From: Siphonodentalium dalli
Lineage: Eukaryota > Mollusca > Scaphopoda > Gadilida > Siphonodentaliidae
Length of the DNA stretch: 64,000 nucleotides
Direction: 5' to 3'
Assembly (NCBI GenBank): GCA_032622095.1
Contig: CP136068.1
Location: 51,208,443 to 51,272,442 of the forward strand
Numbering within the stretch: the first letter of the stretch is position 1; every line of letters begins with the position of its first letter. The position numbers and the translations under genes are program-made. Under the pieces are notes generated by a model. It ran no database searches, was not told the DNA's origin, and worked only from the letters and a program-made list of their open reading frames with translations. Below, one piece after another: positions 8,952 through 19,761 of this stretch.

Positions 8952-9967
8952 GAGATGTTTCGCAAACTCACGTATATATTTACGACTACGTTTAGCTATT
9001 CGTATCCGTAATATTCACGTATGCCAAAAAGTTCGTTTCGCAAAACGATTCGGATTATTGTTTTGTGCTTTAGATTGACATACCGATTGAGATTGCATAC
9101 TGAGCGGCAAATAGGTTGAGCACTAATATCGTCCCACTGACTGCAGACGGGGAACAAATATTCTTTCAGAAGGCGATATCTTTGTCAATACAGCATTTTT
9201 TCGTTTGCCTCATCTCTGGTGAGTAACGTGTATCAGACAGCGAGGAATGGCTGATATAAATCGTGAGCAGAGACTTCCGATTCGCACGATCTAGCAGATT
9301 ATGTACAGCGCGAATGACAAACTTCTTATCAATCGGTCAATTGGGGACAGTTGTCCAAAGCCTGATTAATGATGGCTGCATGATACAACAAAACAAATTG
9401 ATTGAGTTCTATTTTTAAACGATATGTTGGGTACACATCGAATAAATTGATCTATCTCTATCCGTCGCACGGTTGGGATATTAGAGACCTTTCGCAAAAT
9501 CACTAATACGATTACGGATAGGGAAATATCCTGCCAATATGCGGCCAAAATTCTATCTTTACGCACGGGGGTTCTTATGTGAGACGAATTATACCCAACG
9601 TAGTTTAATTATGTGCAGATGTGTCAAGAATGTGCCACCGGTCCTGCTTGTGGACGCTCTAACAGTATATGTGTGGAGTATAACACACGGATAAGGACAT
9701 GGGACCTGCAAGAGACACACATTACTTTTCCCATCAAATATATGTGTAACAGAATATGCCGTCTCACCAATTAGCCATCGTAGGTAAATTGTGTTGGTGT
9801 CAACCTTACTCAGACAATACATCCTATCCGTAATCGTAATTGTGATTTTTGTGAAAGGTCTCAATTATACGACTACGGTTAGAAAGTGTGCATAATTTGA
9901 TTACGTATTACCCTAACCGTCGCCATAAACGTATCCGTTACTCTATCCGTGAGTTGCGAAACCTCTC
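8952..9967. mobile_element. TA-flanked inverted-repeat element with a nested relative
   Basis: The left end GAGATGTTTCGCAAACTCACG is matched by the reverse complement of the right end (GAGAGGTTTCGCAACTCACG), and TA lies on both sides (8950-8951 and 9968-9969). Inside, a second pair with similar ends sits at about 9484-9525 and 9822-9866 (GAGACCTTTCGCAAAATCAC and its inverse). No transposase is seen. TA flanks point to the Tc1/mariner group, tentatively. Confidence 0.5.
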
Positions 9968-10070
9968 TATTATGCTTCGCAAAAATGGCGACAACGAGTA
10001 GGATTTGTGAACTCGACAACGCATGGCTAATCGTTATGACTGATAACTGAAGCGGCATTTCCAAAAAAAT

Positions 10071-10095
10071 GTTGTTGTTGTTGTTGTTGATGTTG
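10071..10095. repeat. (TTG)n microsatellite
   Basis: About eight TTG units just downstream of the last visible exon of the minus-strand gene. Confidence 0.9.
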
Positions 10096-10119
10096 AAATG
10101 TACTGATACTGATACTCAC

Positions 10120-10270
10120 CCAGAGCTCCAATCGGCTAAAAAGTTGAGATAATTGTCGTGCAACAGCCCGAACTCCGCCATTGTTGTGTTGTCATGGGCC
10201 ACAAATCGAACACACGTGTTATGTTCGTATCGGCTCATCGCCTGCAGATACCCAGCAAGTTGTTCGTCCG
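10120..10270 (-). CDS. Astacin-like gene exon: N-terminal catalytic subdomain
   Basis: Acceptor TTTGTTTAG before 10270 and donor GTGAGT from 10119. Its first two bases (CG) complete the codon left open by the previous exon. It encodes the helix AMSRYE and the strand TCVRFV, then NYLNFLADWSSG; a Gly-Cys is expected next in this family. The exon stops in phase 2 before the GC.S.VG and zinc motifs. Confidence 0.75.
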
Positions 10271-13200
10271 CTAAACAAATGTAGAGATATGTTTGCAAAT
10301 GACCGTGACCAGGAACCTGACCAGAAGGTCTGTATTGTGGGGGGTGTCCAACTTGGAATAGCAACTACATCTCATTGAACCATAACGAAATATCCAAGCC
10401 ATGACCTGCCCCCCTTTCCACACCACCCTTTTGTTTGGAATATGTTCCTCAAGATTTCCAACTTTGTATAGTTTCCAAACTGACATCACCCTGTGATTGG
10501 ATATTTTCCAAGTGATGGTCATTACACCCAAAACAATTGACTAAAAGTAGGGATAGAATCGACTTTTGGTCAAAACAACTAATTTCACACTTAATTCTGG
10601 TTGGAAAATCAAACTATATATCAATGTATATAATTTCATTATATTGTTAGTCTAAATTGTCCAACTAATGTTACATGTATCAGGCAAAAATTCCAACTTT
10701 TGAAAATGTTGACACCAAAAACGTCAAACTGCAGATTATTTACTTTTGATCAAAACAATTAATTTCACACTAAATTTAGGTTGGAAAACTATATAATTTC
10801 ATAATATGTTTAGTATAAAATGTCCAACTAATTACTAATGCTGCATATGTCAGGCAAATTTATTCCAGCTCATGAAAACGTAAAGCTGCGTACGGAGTGT
10901 AATCTGTGGTCAATAATCAGGATTCTCCCACGAAATAACGACTCTGGGTCTTGTTATCACTCTGCACCCAGTGAGGGGAATGTCGTTGCTAACTGCAACC
11001 AAGTTTTCCGACTGATGCATGTGAATTGTATTACTTCAACCGCGTGACTTGTTTCTTTCTTTTGTATGTGATATCGTCTCTTCATAGCTAAATTGAGTTA
11101 AGGGGAGAAGCAAGTTTTGCATAAATTCAGCCAAAAAAATTTCAACAAAGAATATCTCTGGATCTATTAATTTTGGCGAAAATTCTTGATTTTCACATAC
11201 CATTTTCTTCATTGTATGTAGAGGCTGAGCAATTATTAAGATACGACAAAACAACGGATTCTAATACATTTGAGAGGTTGAAAATATTATTTTCTTTTTT
11301 GTCCTTTTGGGAACCAAGAATTGCTAGAATAATTAATAATTTCATACAACACACTCCAATCACCAAATAGCTTCATTTGCACCACTGGTATTAGGCCACA
11401 TCGTTAATAGATATGGTGGCCAGCTACATGTATAACTCGGTTATGAACCCATGACCCAGAACTAATCTCAGCCCAATTTTTCATTGGTCAACAGGCATAT
11501 GACATGGTAAATTCTCAAAACTAGAACATTGTTTATTAGTAGTTGACTTTCTAAATGAAAATAATCATTAAATTTCACAAATCAAGAACAATTAAGTCTC
11601 CTCTCATGATCTTTAGATATTATTTTTTGAAGAACAAAATATTTACAGAAGATCTTGGTACTTGAAAACAGCGAACTTTCAAATATTTGTCATGCCATAA
11701 AAGTGAACTAAATGAGGATATAATATCCAATGTTTCGATGGTTCTTAAATATTGTGTCGCAATAATAATAAATTTAGTTTTCAAAATCGATTAATTGCAA
11801 CAAAATAATGCTAACCACTATCAACAATGGTATCAAATTTCCCAAAACGTGTTATATATCAACATATGGCCTTATTATCACTTGAGTATTCACGAAATGT
11901 GGCCGTATTACCACTTGATTTTAGAGTTATCCATCTTCATCCGCAATTTTATCTGATACCGTCCGTTTGACGACGTTTTTCTGGGCCACAAATAATTGCA
12001 CATCTCGAGAAATAACAAACTTCAAAAATCGATATCTGATCACTCTGAGCTTTGATGGGTGGGTTCCTCGACTCGAATCAAATATTTTTAACCCCCGAAG
12101 CCAAAGAAATAGTCATTTAGGAGCGTCTGATCGGATAAGGCATATTTAAGGAAGCTCCAGTCATGGAAGATTTAATCACGTGTTGGAAACCAAACTGTCA
12201 GAAAGATTTCAACTTATGTTTTGTCTAAATTTCCAACTGATATGTCAGGCATAAATTTCCAACTCTTGAAAACATTGACCATATTTGGGGGGGGGTGATG
12301 CACCCCATTCCCCTTGAATCACACCTTGAGAATAACTGACAAACAGACAGAACTTCTAATAATATATCATACAACTCACTGTTGTCTTCTGGGAATCTAA
12401 TTGGGACGTACGCCTGATCCCACCGGTAATAGGGATCGCTTTCGATTGTTCTCTTCACTCGACGTTTTCCTTTCCGATGTTGGGCAGGAATCTCTCCACG
12501 GCCTTTCCCTCTCCCAATATTATCCTCCTTCCCTCTTTTTTTCCCTTGTTTCTTTCCCGAATCGGAAAATTTGAAGCCGTCTCTTTCCAACTCTTCTTTC
12601 GGCTGCTTCGGCAAGTTCTAAAGAACGAACCACCATAGCATATGTTTATTGTATACGCCCTGTAATGGGTGCTGTTACAAACGACCAGACAAAATAAAAA
12701 ACGATTCACTCACTTAAATAATAGCAAACTCCAGGCAGAGTTAACTTCCATCGCTCCGCTGAGATATCACTGCCATAAGGACATTTGGTATGGATTTCTT
12801 ACTTGTTCTTATATAGTTCTTATGTTTTAGGATTATAATTGTCTATGTCTGGCTCAGTATATATTGTTCTTATCAATACCGAAAGAATTTCTATTATTGC
12901 AAACTTTTGGTGGTCAAAATAAGATAATAGGTGACTAAATATAGTTCCGACGATATGTAAAAATAGATGTATCGGTCCGCAAAGTACCATTATTGTGGCA
13001 GTGCTATATCGCAGTGATAACGTAGAGGGCGCTGCATGGAGTTTGAAATAATAGTTCAACAAACGACCATAGTTTTTTTAACTTATTATCTAAACATTTC
13101 CAAAACATTAAATATGAATCCTTCTGCTCTAAATGCGTGTACTATCTTTCACCGTTGACCGAATTCTAATGAACTTCAAGGTATCTTCTGCTTTGTTCTT

Positions 13201-16200
13201 ATTATATGTACCTTTTCGATTCAAGAATAGTATTAGTTGGAAAATAAATCTTTGAGGTACATCTAGATAATATTGTGGATGTTTGCTGCATCTGACACTC
13301 GTGCAAAAATAAAAGTTAAGCTTATTCAGTTCTGCATGAGATTGTAGGGTAATAGTAAAAATTTCACTCTAATTATTTTATTTTACATGTAACTAACCAC
13401 ATGTACAACTTGTGTAGTATCCAAAACTGTCAGCCTCTGACGGAGAGGATTTGGGAATTTGCTTAAGGAGTGCTCTGTTAGAAATTCTTGCCCTAATCAA
13501 GACAAAAACTAACTTGAAAAAAAAACACTATTGAGTGCTTATTTATAGCTAATAAGGTAGCATTGGTATATAAAAATCGCAGAAATGCATGACTGTCCAC
13601 AAACATGAACAAGCAAGATATTAAAATTTAATTATCTGTTCGTTTTGCTGTGCACAAAATATATTATGTTCTTTATCCAATCGTGATTGATTGGCGGAAA
13701 TAAAGATATAAAAATAATGTTCAAATGATATTTGGTTTCAATTTGTTTAAAATACTACACTGGGAACAAACATTTTACTTTCGGGTAGCGGGGAAGTTTG
13801 TGTTTTTATTTTCAATAAATTGTGGTACTAAATCCAGTGTAGGGTGATATTCCATAAACTGTTGGTATTTAGTCAAAACTAAGTTTTTCGCAATTTACGC
13901 CGCCATCTTGGTGGCCATCTTTGTAACCATTATCAGATTGGGATACAATTAATATAGATTGATCCAGAAACATAACATTTATGTCAATTCTGCGTTTTTA
14001 TATCGTTTTGTGGGTAAAAGCCATTTTCTTGAGAGAAGTTCGACCATTTTGACAACCATCCTGTGTTTTACTTACTAACCTTAGGGCCCTTGACCACCGG
14101 AATCCGCTGAGAGAGAAAAAACTGTATATACGCTAAAACTCGCACTAACCAAATGTTAGGTTTTTGGCAGCTGGAATATGGGTAAAGTGCACGACAGAGT
14201 TCATTCCCCTGCTACGATGGACTGAACATTGCTATCAGTTCGTAGAGTGAGAGGAAGTTACTCATTGTTTTATGTAAGATTGTTTGTTGTCGGTTACTAT
14301 TCATTCTGCATTATTATGAGAAACGAATTGTCCATATTCATTTGTAAATTGGCTATATCAAGCCAGAATGAATTGTAACTGACAAAACATATGGGCAACC
14401 GTTTGGTCAAAAATACGTCAAATAAAAATTAATAGTGGCTTGTTTAACTAATTGCATGCATCTATGGGAGGTAAAATTAACATTTATTAATAATTGCGCT
14501 TCAGCGCAATTCAATTGCGCTTCAGCACAATCCAGCTTGATTCATGTACATTGTTGATTGGTGAATTCTATATCGATTATGAAAATGTGGCTATTAAAAC
14601 GGAATATACATATATTGAATTAGCTGTACTAATTGTTTGTTATTAGATAGTGGTTGAAAAGTGAATAACATTAAATTCAAATAGAACATTACTTCTGCAT
14701 CGGTCAACATTGATTATGAAACGATATATATTAAAATTGAATTGTCTCCTATTGAATACTAAGAACGACTTTTGGTTTGAAAATGGACACCATTGGTTTG
14801 AAAAAGATTGTTATTAAAACGGAATGGACTTATATTGAATGTGCGGTGCATGTAACTATTTAAACAAATCACCATTAACTTTTATTACATGTCATGTCCG
14901 ACTCAACGGCCGCCCATAAAAACACTTTAAGTTAAAAAAAATATATTTAATTACGAAAATATTCATGATGGCAGCGGTCAGACCAGCACGGCGAGGGGAC
15001 TGAACTCTGGCTTGCAGCATGGACTATGATAGAATCTCGCTCCAGTAGAGCCCGTGTTGCAAATATAAGGTTCTATTTCGTCCAATGATGAGAGAGAGAG
15101 GAAGATAGAGGGAGGGAGAGGGGGAGAGAGATCATAAACCAATTAATTATGTTATGCGTATACCATTTTCATTTATAATATTATATGTATGTGTTGATGT
15201 TGCTTGTATATTATCTATGACATTTGCCCCTAGTGGGTGTACATTTTCGATAAATGATCCATCTATCTATATCATACCTTAGGCATACGTTTTTGTTTCT
15301 CGGCCTTGTTGATTTTAACTTTCTTGTGTTTCTTCTCGATTTCGTGTATCCTTATCATTTCTTCTTCGGCTTTTTGCACCGTTTCCTCTGTAATTTCCTT
15401 ATGGGGCTCTTTTTGTCCCTGGAAACATCAGTAACATTGCTCGCTAAAATACCTTTATTGTGGGGGGTAATAGCAAAAAAATAGGCAACATTTCGTTGAA
15501 TTAGATTCAAATCTCGACATCAACGACTGTTGGACATGTTACATCCATCTATTCATTGTTGTGGCCATCCAATCGTTTCATCAAATGTACAGGAAATAGC
15601 TCTCATACCATATACCGTTGTTTCCATACCATCTATATACTTTATCTGTCACGTCACGGATATGCATGCACATACATGCACTATACTTTGGTTATTTCCA
15701 TTGATTGCAGGGGGGGGGGTGAAAAAAAAATTCCGGCACGTATGCCGGGGTGGGTGGGTGGTCAAAACCACCAACAAGCAATTTTTTCCGCAACTAAAAC
15801 AAAAATTTCCTGCTTGTTTTTTAGTGTTTTGGCAATGAGTTGGGCTTCAAAACCACTTTGAATGAGAGAAATAATGTAATTCTAACTGTAAACTGACTGC
15901 AGGCAGTTATCGTGTTGTATTTTGTTGCAAATTTTGAAATCCAAGATGGCCGCTGGCAGCCATGTTTTTTTGGCCGAATGACCTCAAAATGACTCATTCC
16001 TATTTACATGTCCATGTTAACATCCATGATAAATAGTATGCACAGAAATTCATATACAGCTGTTTAAAGTGAATTTCCCCCCGCAAATCTCTGTTTTAGT
16101 GTTAAAGGGGGGGTGGGTACAAAAAATGATCGAAAGGGGAAAAATGCCATACGTGCCTGAAATATTTTTCCGACCATTCCCCCCCCCCCCCCCTGTTGAT

Positions 16201-16961
16201 TGTTCATTATTTTAGCTGACGAAGGCTGCATGTAGAACAGAAAGCATATACGCAGTCGAGTAATAGTATTCCAATATAATGTAATCGAAAACAACATTTT
16301 AAACTACTTTTCACATTTTAGCAAGTCACCTCAACAATCGCCAAACTCGGTAACTCAGTAACTCAGTAAATCTCTTTATAGAGACGAATCGGCAAAAACT
16401 CGGCTATCAGTAACTCTCTTTATAGAAACGAATCGGCGAAAACTCGGCTATCAGTAACTCTCTTTCTAGAAACGAATCGGCGAAAACTCGGCTATCAGTA
16501 ACTCTCTTTTCAGAAACGAATCGGCGAAAACTCGGCTATCAGTAACTCTCTTTATAGAAACGAATCGGCGAAAACTCCGCTTCATATTTATAAAATTCCA
16601 GCTTGGCGGTTCGGTGATCGGTGTTTGCCCAAATTTTCATGTAAAATGATTTTTATCAACAACGTGACTTTGATGATAAGTTCTGTAAAAACACTAATAT
16701 AGATCGATATCTTCAAAATATATATGAATATGTCAAGATGATGATACTATGTGTGCATTTAATAACTAAATTGATGTATAATCTCACCTTCACTCTTTTC
16801 CGAGACGGATATTTGCCGCGGAAATTTTTCACGCCCTTCTCGGGTTCAATAGTTTCCTCTATTCGTTGTTCTATGGGCGATCCATCGGGCGGTGGGGGTG
16901 CGACTGGTAAATCTTCGTGTACTTCACTGCCGTCGCCAAACATATTTTGCTCAACATTATA
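10120..16961 (-). CDS. Astacin-like metalloprotease, partial gene (4 exons seen)
   Basis: Join on the minus strand: 16961-16788, 15418-15278, 12617-12380, 10270-10120. Every junction has AG and GT borders, and the phases agree (0, 0, 1; the final donor is phase 2). The product so far is a long pro-region, acidic and Pro-rich and then very Lys/Arg-rich. It ends in a furin-type site (RRVKR) followed by DPYYRWDQAYVPIRF, the RW...VPI start of an astacin catalytic domain. The last exon carries AMSRYEHNTCVRFV, matching the family block around the first conserved Cys. Astacins are secreted or membrane zinc endopeptidases made as proenzymes. The HExxHxxGxxH exon, the signal peptide and the ends of the gene are not seen. 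The zinc exon may lie left of the LTR element, beyond the window, or be lost. Confidence 0.75.
10325..10860 (-). mobile_element. MITE family A, diverged partial copy
   Basis: Recurrent TTTCCAACT blocks, a GGGGGGTGTCCAACTTGG segment near 10338 and two near-duplicate AATTTCACACTAAAT-type blocks mark it as part of this family. Terminal repeats are not clear. Confidence 0.5.
11765..12150 (+). mobile_element. Dispersed repeat family B, copy 2
   Basis: Carries the ordered blocks AATGCTAACCACTATCAAC, CCAAAACG, TTATCCATCTTCATCCGC, GGGCCACAAATAATTGCAC and CCTCGACTCGAATCA. The same order appears at 62465-62850 and, inverted, at 23350-23800. Confidence 0.65.
12180..12325 (-). mobile_element. MITE family A, short terminal fragment
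   Basis: AATTTCCAACTGATATGTCAGGC and the following GGGGGGGGGTGATGCACCCC correspond to the region next to one terminus of the full copy. Confidence 0.5.
12380..12617 (-). CDS. Astacin-like gene exon: basic pro-region and mature N-terminus
   Basis: Acceptor TTCTTTAG before 12617 and donor GTGAGT from 12379. It encodes 79 codons plus one base: a Lys/Arg/Gly-rich linker (KKQGKKRGKED, GRGKGRGE), the dibasic site RRVKR, then DPYYRWDQAYVPIRF. Cleavage after RVKR would leave a short N-terminus before the conserved Trp, as in mature astacins. Confidence 0.75.
12618..15277 (-). other. Large intron of the astacin-like gene
   Basis: AT-rich with no ORF worth calling. It holds a copy of a 36-bp motif (ATATCGCAGTGATAACG..., about 13005-13050) that recurs inside a LINE at 43102-43144. 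Short GCGCTTCAGC repeats occur near 14492-14530. Degenerate repeats around AAAACGGAATA...ATATTGAAT lie at 14590-14850, and a GA-rich tract at 15089-15130. Confidence 0.55.
15089..15130. repeat. GA-rich simple repeat
   Basis: Nearly pure GAGAG/GGGAG tract. Confidence 0.85.
15278..15418 (-). CDS. Astacin-like gene exon: Lys/Glu-rich pro-region
   Basis: 141 bp, 47 codons, phase 0 at both ends; acceptor TTTCCAG and donor GTATGA. Only one of the three frames is open. It encodes a highly charged helix-prone segment (EEMIRIHEIEKKHKKVKINK) with heptad-like spacing. It is linked to its neighbours by phase and by the matching Lys-rich character; no domain is recognised. Confidence 0.65.
15700..16205. 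mobile_element. Diverged fold-back element
   Basis: The left arm contains a G run followed by TTCCGGCACGTATGCC. The reverse complement of the right arm contains a G run, then TTTCAGGCACGTATGGC. Arms of ~150 bp are diverged. No target duplication is identified. Confidence 0.35.
16345..16582. repeat. 44-bp tandem repeat, about 5 copies
   Basis: Period of 44 bp measured between successive GAAACGAATCGG (or GAGACGAATCGG) blocks at 16381, 16425 and 16469. Each unit also holds AACTCGGCTATCAGTAACTC. Units differ at one or two positions. Confidence 0.92.
16788..16961 (-). CDS. Astacin-like gene exon: acidic Pro-rich pro-region
   Basis: 174 bp, 58 codons, phase 0 at both ends; acceptor ATTCACATACAG and donor GTGAGA. 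It encodes NMFGDGSEV, then VAPPPPDG, an acidic stretch and SRKRVK. The FGDG is only loosely like the F-x-G-D propeptide motif by which astacins block their zinc. Earlier exons with a signal peptide should lie further right but were not identified. Confidence 0.65.
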
Positions 16962-18053
16962 CTGTATGTGAATCAAACAACGATCAACTGAATGGTGTAT
17001 TCATTACCTAAGACCTCCTGTTCCAACAACATCATACACAATCTAATTTTACATGACCTTTCGCTTGACTAAACACAATGTTGAAACCCAATTGCAACAT
17101 AAAGTAGACTTATATATCCAAACACAAATATTTGTGCCACTCTAAAATGTCGAAACTATATACGAAATTAATGTACAGCAAAATTCAATGTGACACAAGA
17201 GCGTATTTCGTGTGTTCTTGTTTCAAATTGTTTTTATAAACTACAAGCATGGTGACCCCACTTTTCCCAGGTTACAGTGATGTGGAAGGAAGCCTCCGCT
17301 GTGGAAATTTGATCTGAATAGAGAATACTCTTGTTCAATTTTATAATTTTTATAAATTTTATATCAAAACGGGTGTCGCAAAGCGTCATTTCCATATAAC
17401 TCGATATATACATGGATTATAAGCATTACTTAGCTCAACTTGTCGAAATCATTGCATTGTGTATGGCGATTAAATCGAGTAAAGAAGAATTTATTTCAAA
17501 ACTGGGCGTATACTTTAGACGTATGGGTTCAAGTTGTACTGATTCACTAAATTTACGCACAGCTTTCCTTTATTAAGTAACCAAAAATTCTATATCTATG
17601 GTTAAATTTTCTATTGGCAATTTTGTTTTTATTAATTTTGGTGCCGTGACCCCGCCCTCAGTCAGAGTGTGCCATATTGTCAAACCACACCAGTAGATTT
17701 CTCGTATCGTGTAAATGCCTAACATAAACTTAGAGGAAATCTCGTAACCAACACGGTATTGTCAATTCTGATGTCCCTAGCTCCCCATTCCCAACCTCAC
17801 ACAGGGACGGGGACGTTACGTCATAAATTTCTCGGAAATGGCAGTATAGTGAGTACTCGCCGTTTTCTTCGTCCATATAAATGACCCAATTAAAAAGATA
17901 GCAATATGTATCAGTTTTTGCTAGCTCACTATGAATGCCATGCTTCCCGTTAACATATAAATATGACAGTTGAGAAGATATAAAATATCCAAGTGACGGA
18001 CGTAATTTGGTCACCATATTTCGAGGTTGTGAAATTTGAACGACAAAATCTCC
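16962..18053. other. No gene recognised
   Basis: The minus-strand ORF at 17730-18017 has no family resemblance or splice context that I can support. TTTTGGTGCCGTGACCCC at 17637-17654 looks like a retrotransposon primer-binding site, but no LTR lies beside it. Confidence 0.45.
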
Positions 18054-18259
18054 TTAACCCTTTAAGTGCCAAGTCCGATTTTTATATCAACCCATATTTC
18101 CTTGATCATTTTTCAAATTTATTGATTATAATAATGTGATACATTGATGGAAAGAGCTCTTTCCATCAATGTATCACATTATTATAATCAATAAATTTGA
18201 AAAATGATCAAGGAAATATAGGTTGATACAAGAATCGAACTTGGCACTTAAAGGGTTAA
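18054..18259. mobile_element. piggyBac-type hairpin MITE
   Basis: A 206-bp near-perfect palindrome with two 103-bp arms meeting at AGAGCTCT (centre 18156/18157). I count about four mismatches between the arms. It starts and ends with TTAA (18054-18057, 18256-18259), and the terminus reads TTAACCCTTTAAGTGCC. TTAA targets and CCC termini are the piggyBac signature. There is no coding capacity. Confidence 0.85.
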
Positions 18260-18261
18260 AA

Positions 18262-18721
18262 CGAATCTGTTGGATATCTGGATATGGTAAAATAAGTTTA
18301 TTGACAATTACACCCACACGAGGCCGATGTCAAAACATAAATAACAATAAATATATATATGATACAATAAGTATACACAATTGTAATCAGAATTAAAATG
18401 AAATATTTATCATGTTTGTTGTTGAAAATCTGGTGTTTCACACCTTTTGTGGAAAAAGGGACGGACCATGTTACAGATGATATTGCACGTTTCTGTTTTA
18501 TCATTTCGCAGTACGAAAATGAATTTTTGTTTATCAGTCATATTAGTAAACTTGTGATTTACTTTATTTATTTCGTCAAAGAAACGGAGACGAAATCTTT
18601 TGTAAATATGACATTTAAAAATAAAATGTCCCTCGTTTTCCGTTTCCAATCCACACTTTCTGCATGATATGGCGTATCCGCGATGAGTTATTTGGAGAGA
18701 GAGAGAGCTCATTGGTACCAT
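18262..18721 (-). pseudogene. LINE 3' end fragment (RT C-terminal zinc motif)
   Basis: The minus-strand ORF from 18721 encodes CRKCGLETENEGHFIFKCHIYKR: the C-x2-C...H-x4-C block seen at the C-terminus of many Jockey/CR1-type ORF2 proteins. A short 3' region with AATAAA on the minus strand (around 18300) ends beside the hairpin MITE. The element is 5' truncated; the RT domain is absent. Confidence 0.6.
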
Positions 18722-19740
18722 TTGACTCTCAAATGGGGTAATCGGTGGACTTCCAGCATAATAGTTTTCACTTTAATTTTGTGTGGGGACGTGTTTGGGA
18801 TTATTGACACATATCAATGTACATTTATGAATTGGACAACTCCCCAATAGCTTTCGGGAAGATCGGAATGAAATTAACATCGCGTGTAAATTTCGCAATC
18901 AAGACGACATGCCGCGTTAATGCCAAATTGCTGAAGAACATAATTACTATACTATTGCTTATTTGTTTACATTGTATGAACCCATTTTTATGATTTAGCC
19001 GCATCATTGATGATAGATTAACGGCGATTATCAGACCCTAACGTCTTGACTATATTATATGTAAGGGTAAGAGTTATATGTAAGGGTAAGAGTTATATGT
19101 AAGAGTAAGAGCACAAGAATTGTTCATTACCAGAATCAAGCGATTCGAAGACGAGATTTATTCTGGTAAAGAACTATTCACGTGCATGCTCTGACCGACT
19201 TAGAGCACAGTTGATCCCACATAATGCGATCAACTGGAAATGTGCCATTGAGCGTGTTTTGACCACGACGCACAATCCGTGCGCTGACCGCGATTGGACA
19301 CAATAGCCGGTTATAGCCACGCCAAACAACGTGATTAACATGAACTAATCGCCATTGACTATGAATAGATATATCCGAAACAACACAGATTGGACCAACT
19401 TTGAAGCGGCCGTGCGATTTGTGTGTTATGAGTTGCGTGTGCCTAACAGTGGAATAATCACTGAACTGTTCCTTCACCAGCCTTGGGGAATTGGTGTGCT
19501 TTACCAAATATCAGGGAACGATTGCAACAATGGGATTGTACTCTAAGAGTATGTACATCCTACGACGATGCGATGTTACTGAAACTATAATCGCGAGAGA
19601 AAACACTGTTGCGATGCGATGACTCCGTGCAGCATCGTGCGTGTGAAAGAAGGAATTTTTATTTAGTAATCGGATTAAGTACTATTGGGGGTGGGGGTCA
19701 ATTTTTATTTTGGGGACATGTGGACCCGATTGCCTCAACA
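18722..19740. other. No gene recognised
   Basis: Mostly unique sequence. A 19-bp tandem repeat (TATATGTAAGGGTAAGAGT, three copies) lies at about 19058-19113. Short ORFs here have no supporting features. Confidence 0.5.
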
Positions 19741-19761
19741 TACACTGCCCACGACGTACTG

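Larger units (their letters stand above)
10271..12379 (-). other. Intron of the astacin-like gene
   Basis: Contains two MITE family A fragments (about 10325-10860 and 12180-12325) and a family B copy (about 11765-12150). Between 10871 and 11764 I see only AT-rich sequence. Confidence 0.6.
15419..16787 (-). other. Intron of the astacin-like gene with repeats
   Basis: Holds an inverted pair of related arms (about 15700-15860 and 16060-16205, sharing GGCACGTATG and G/C runs) and a 44-bp tandem array. Nothing coding is seen. Confidence 0.5.

Noticed and set aside
17637-17654. TTTTGGTGCCGTGACCCC as a retrotransposon primer-binding site
   Set aside because: No LTR, gag or polypurine tract nearby; kept only as a note.
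17730-18017. 95-codon minus-strand ORF as an upstream astacin exon
   Set aside because: No signal peptide, no matching splice borders or phase and no family motif.
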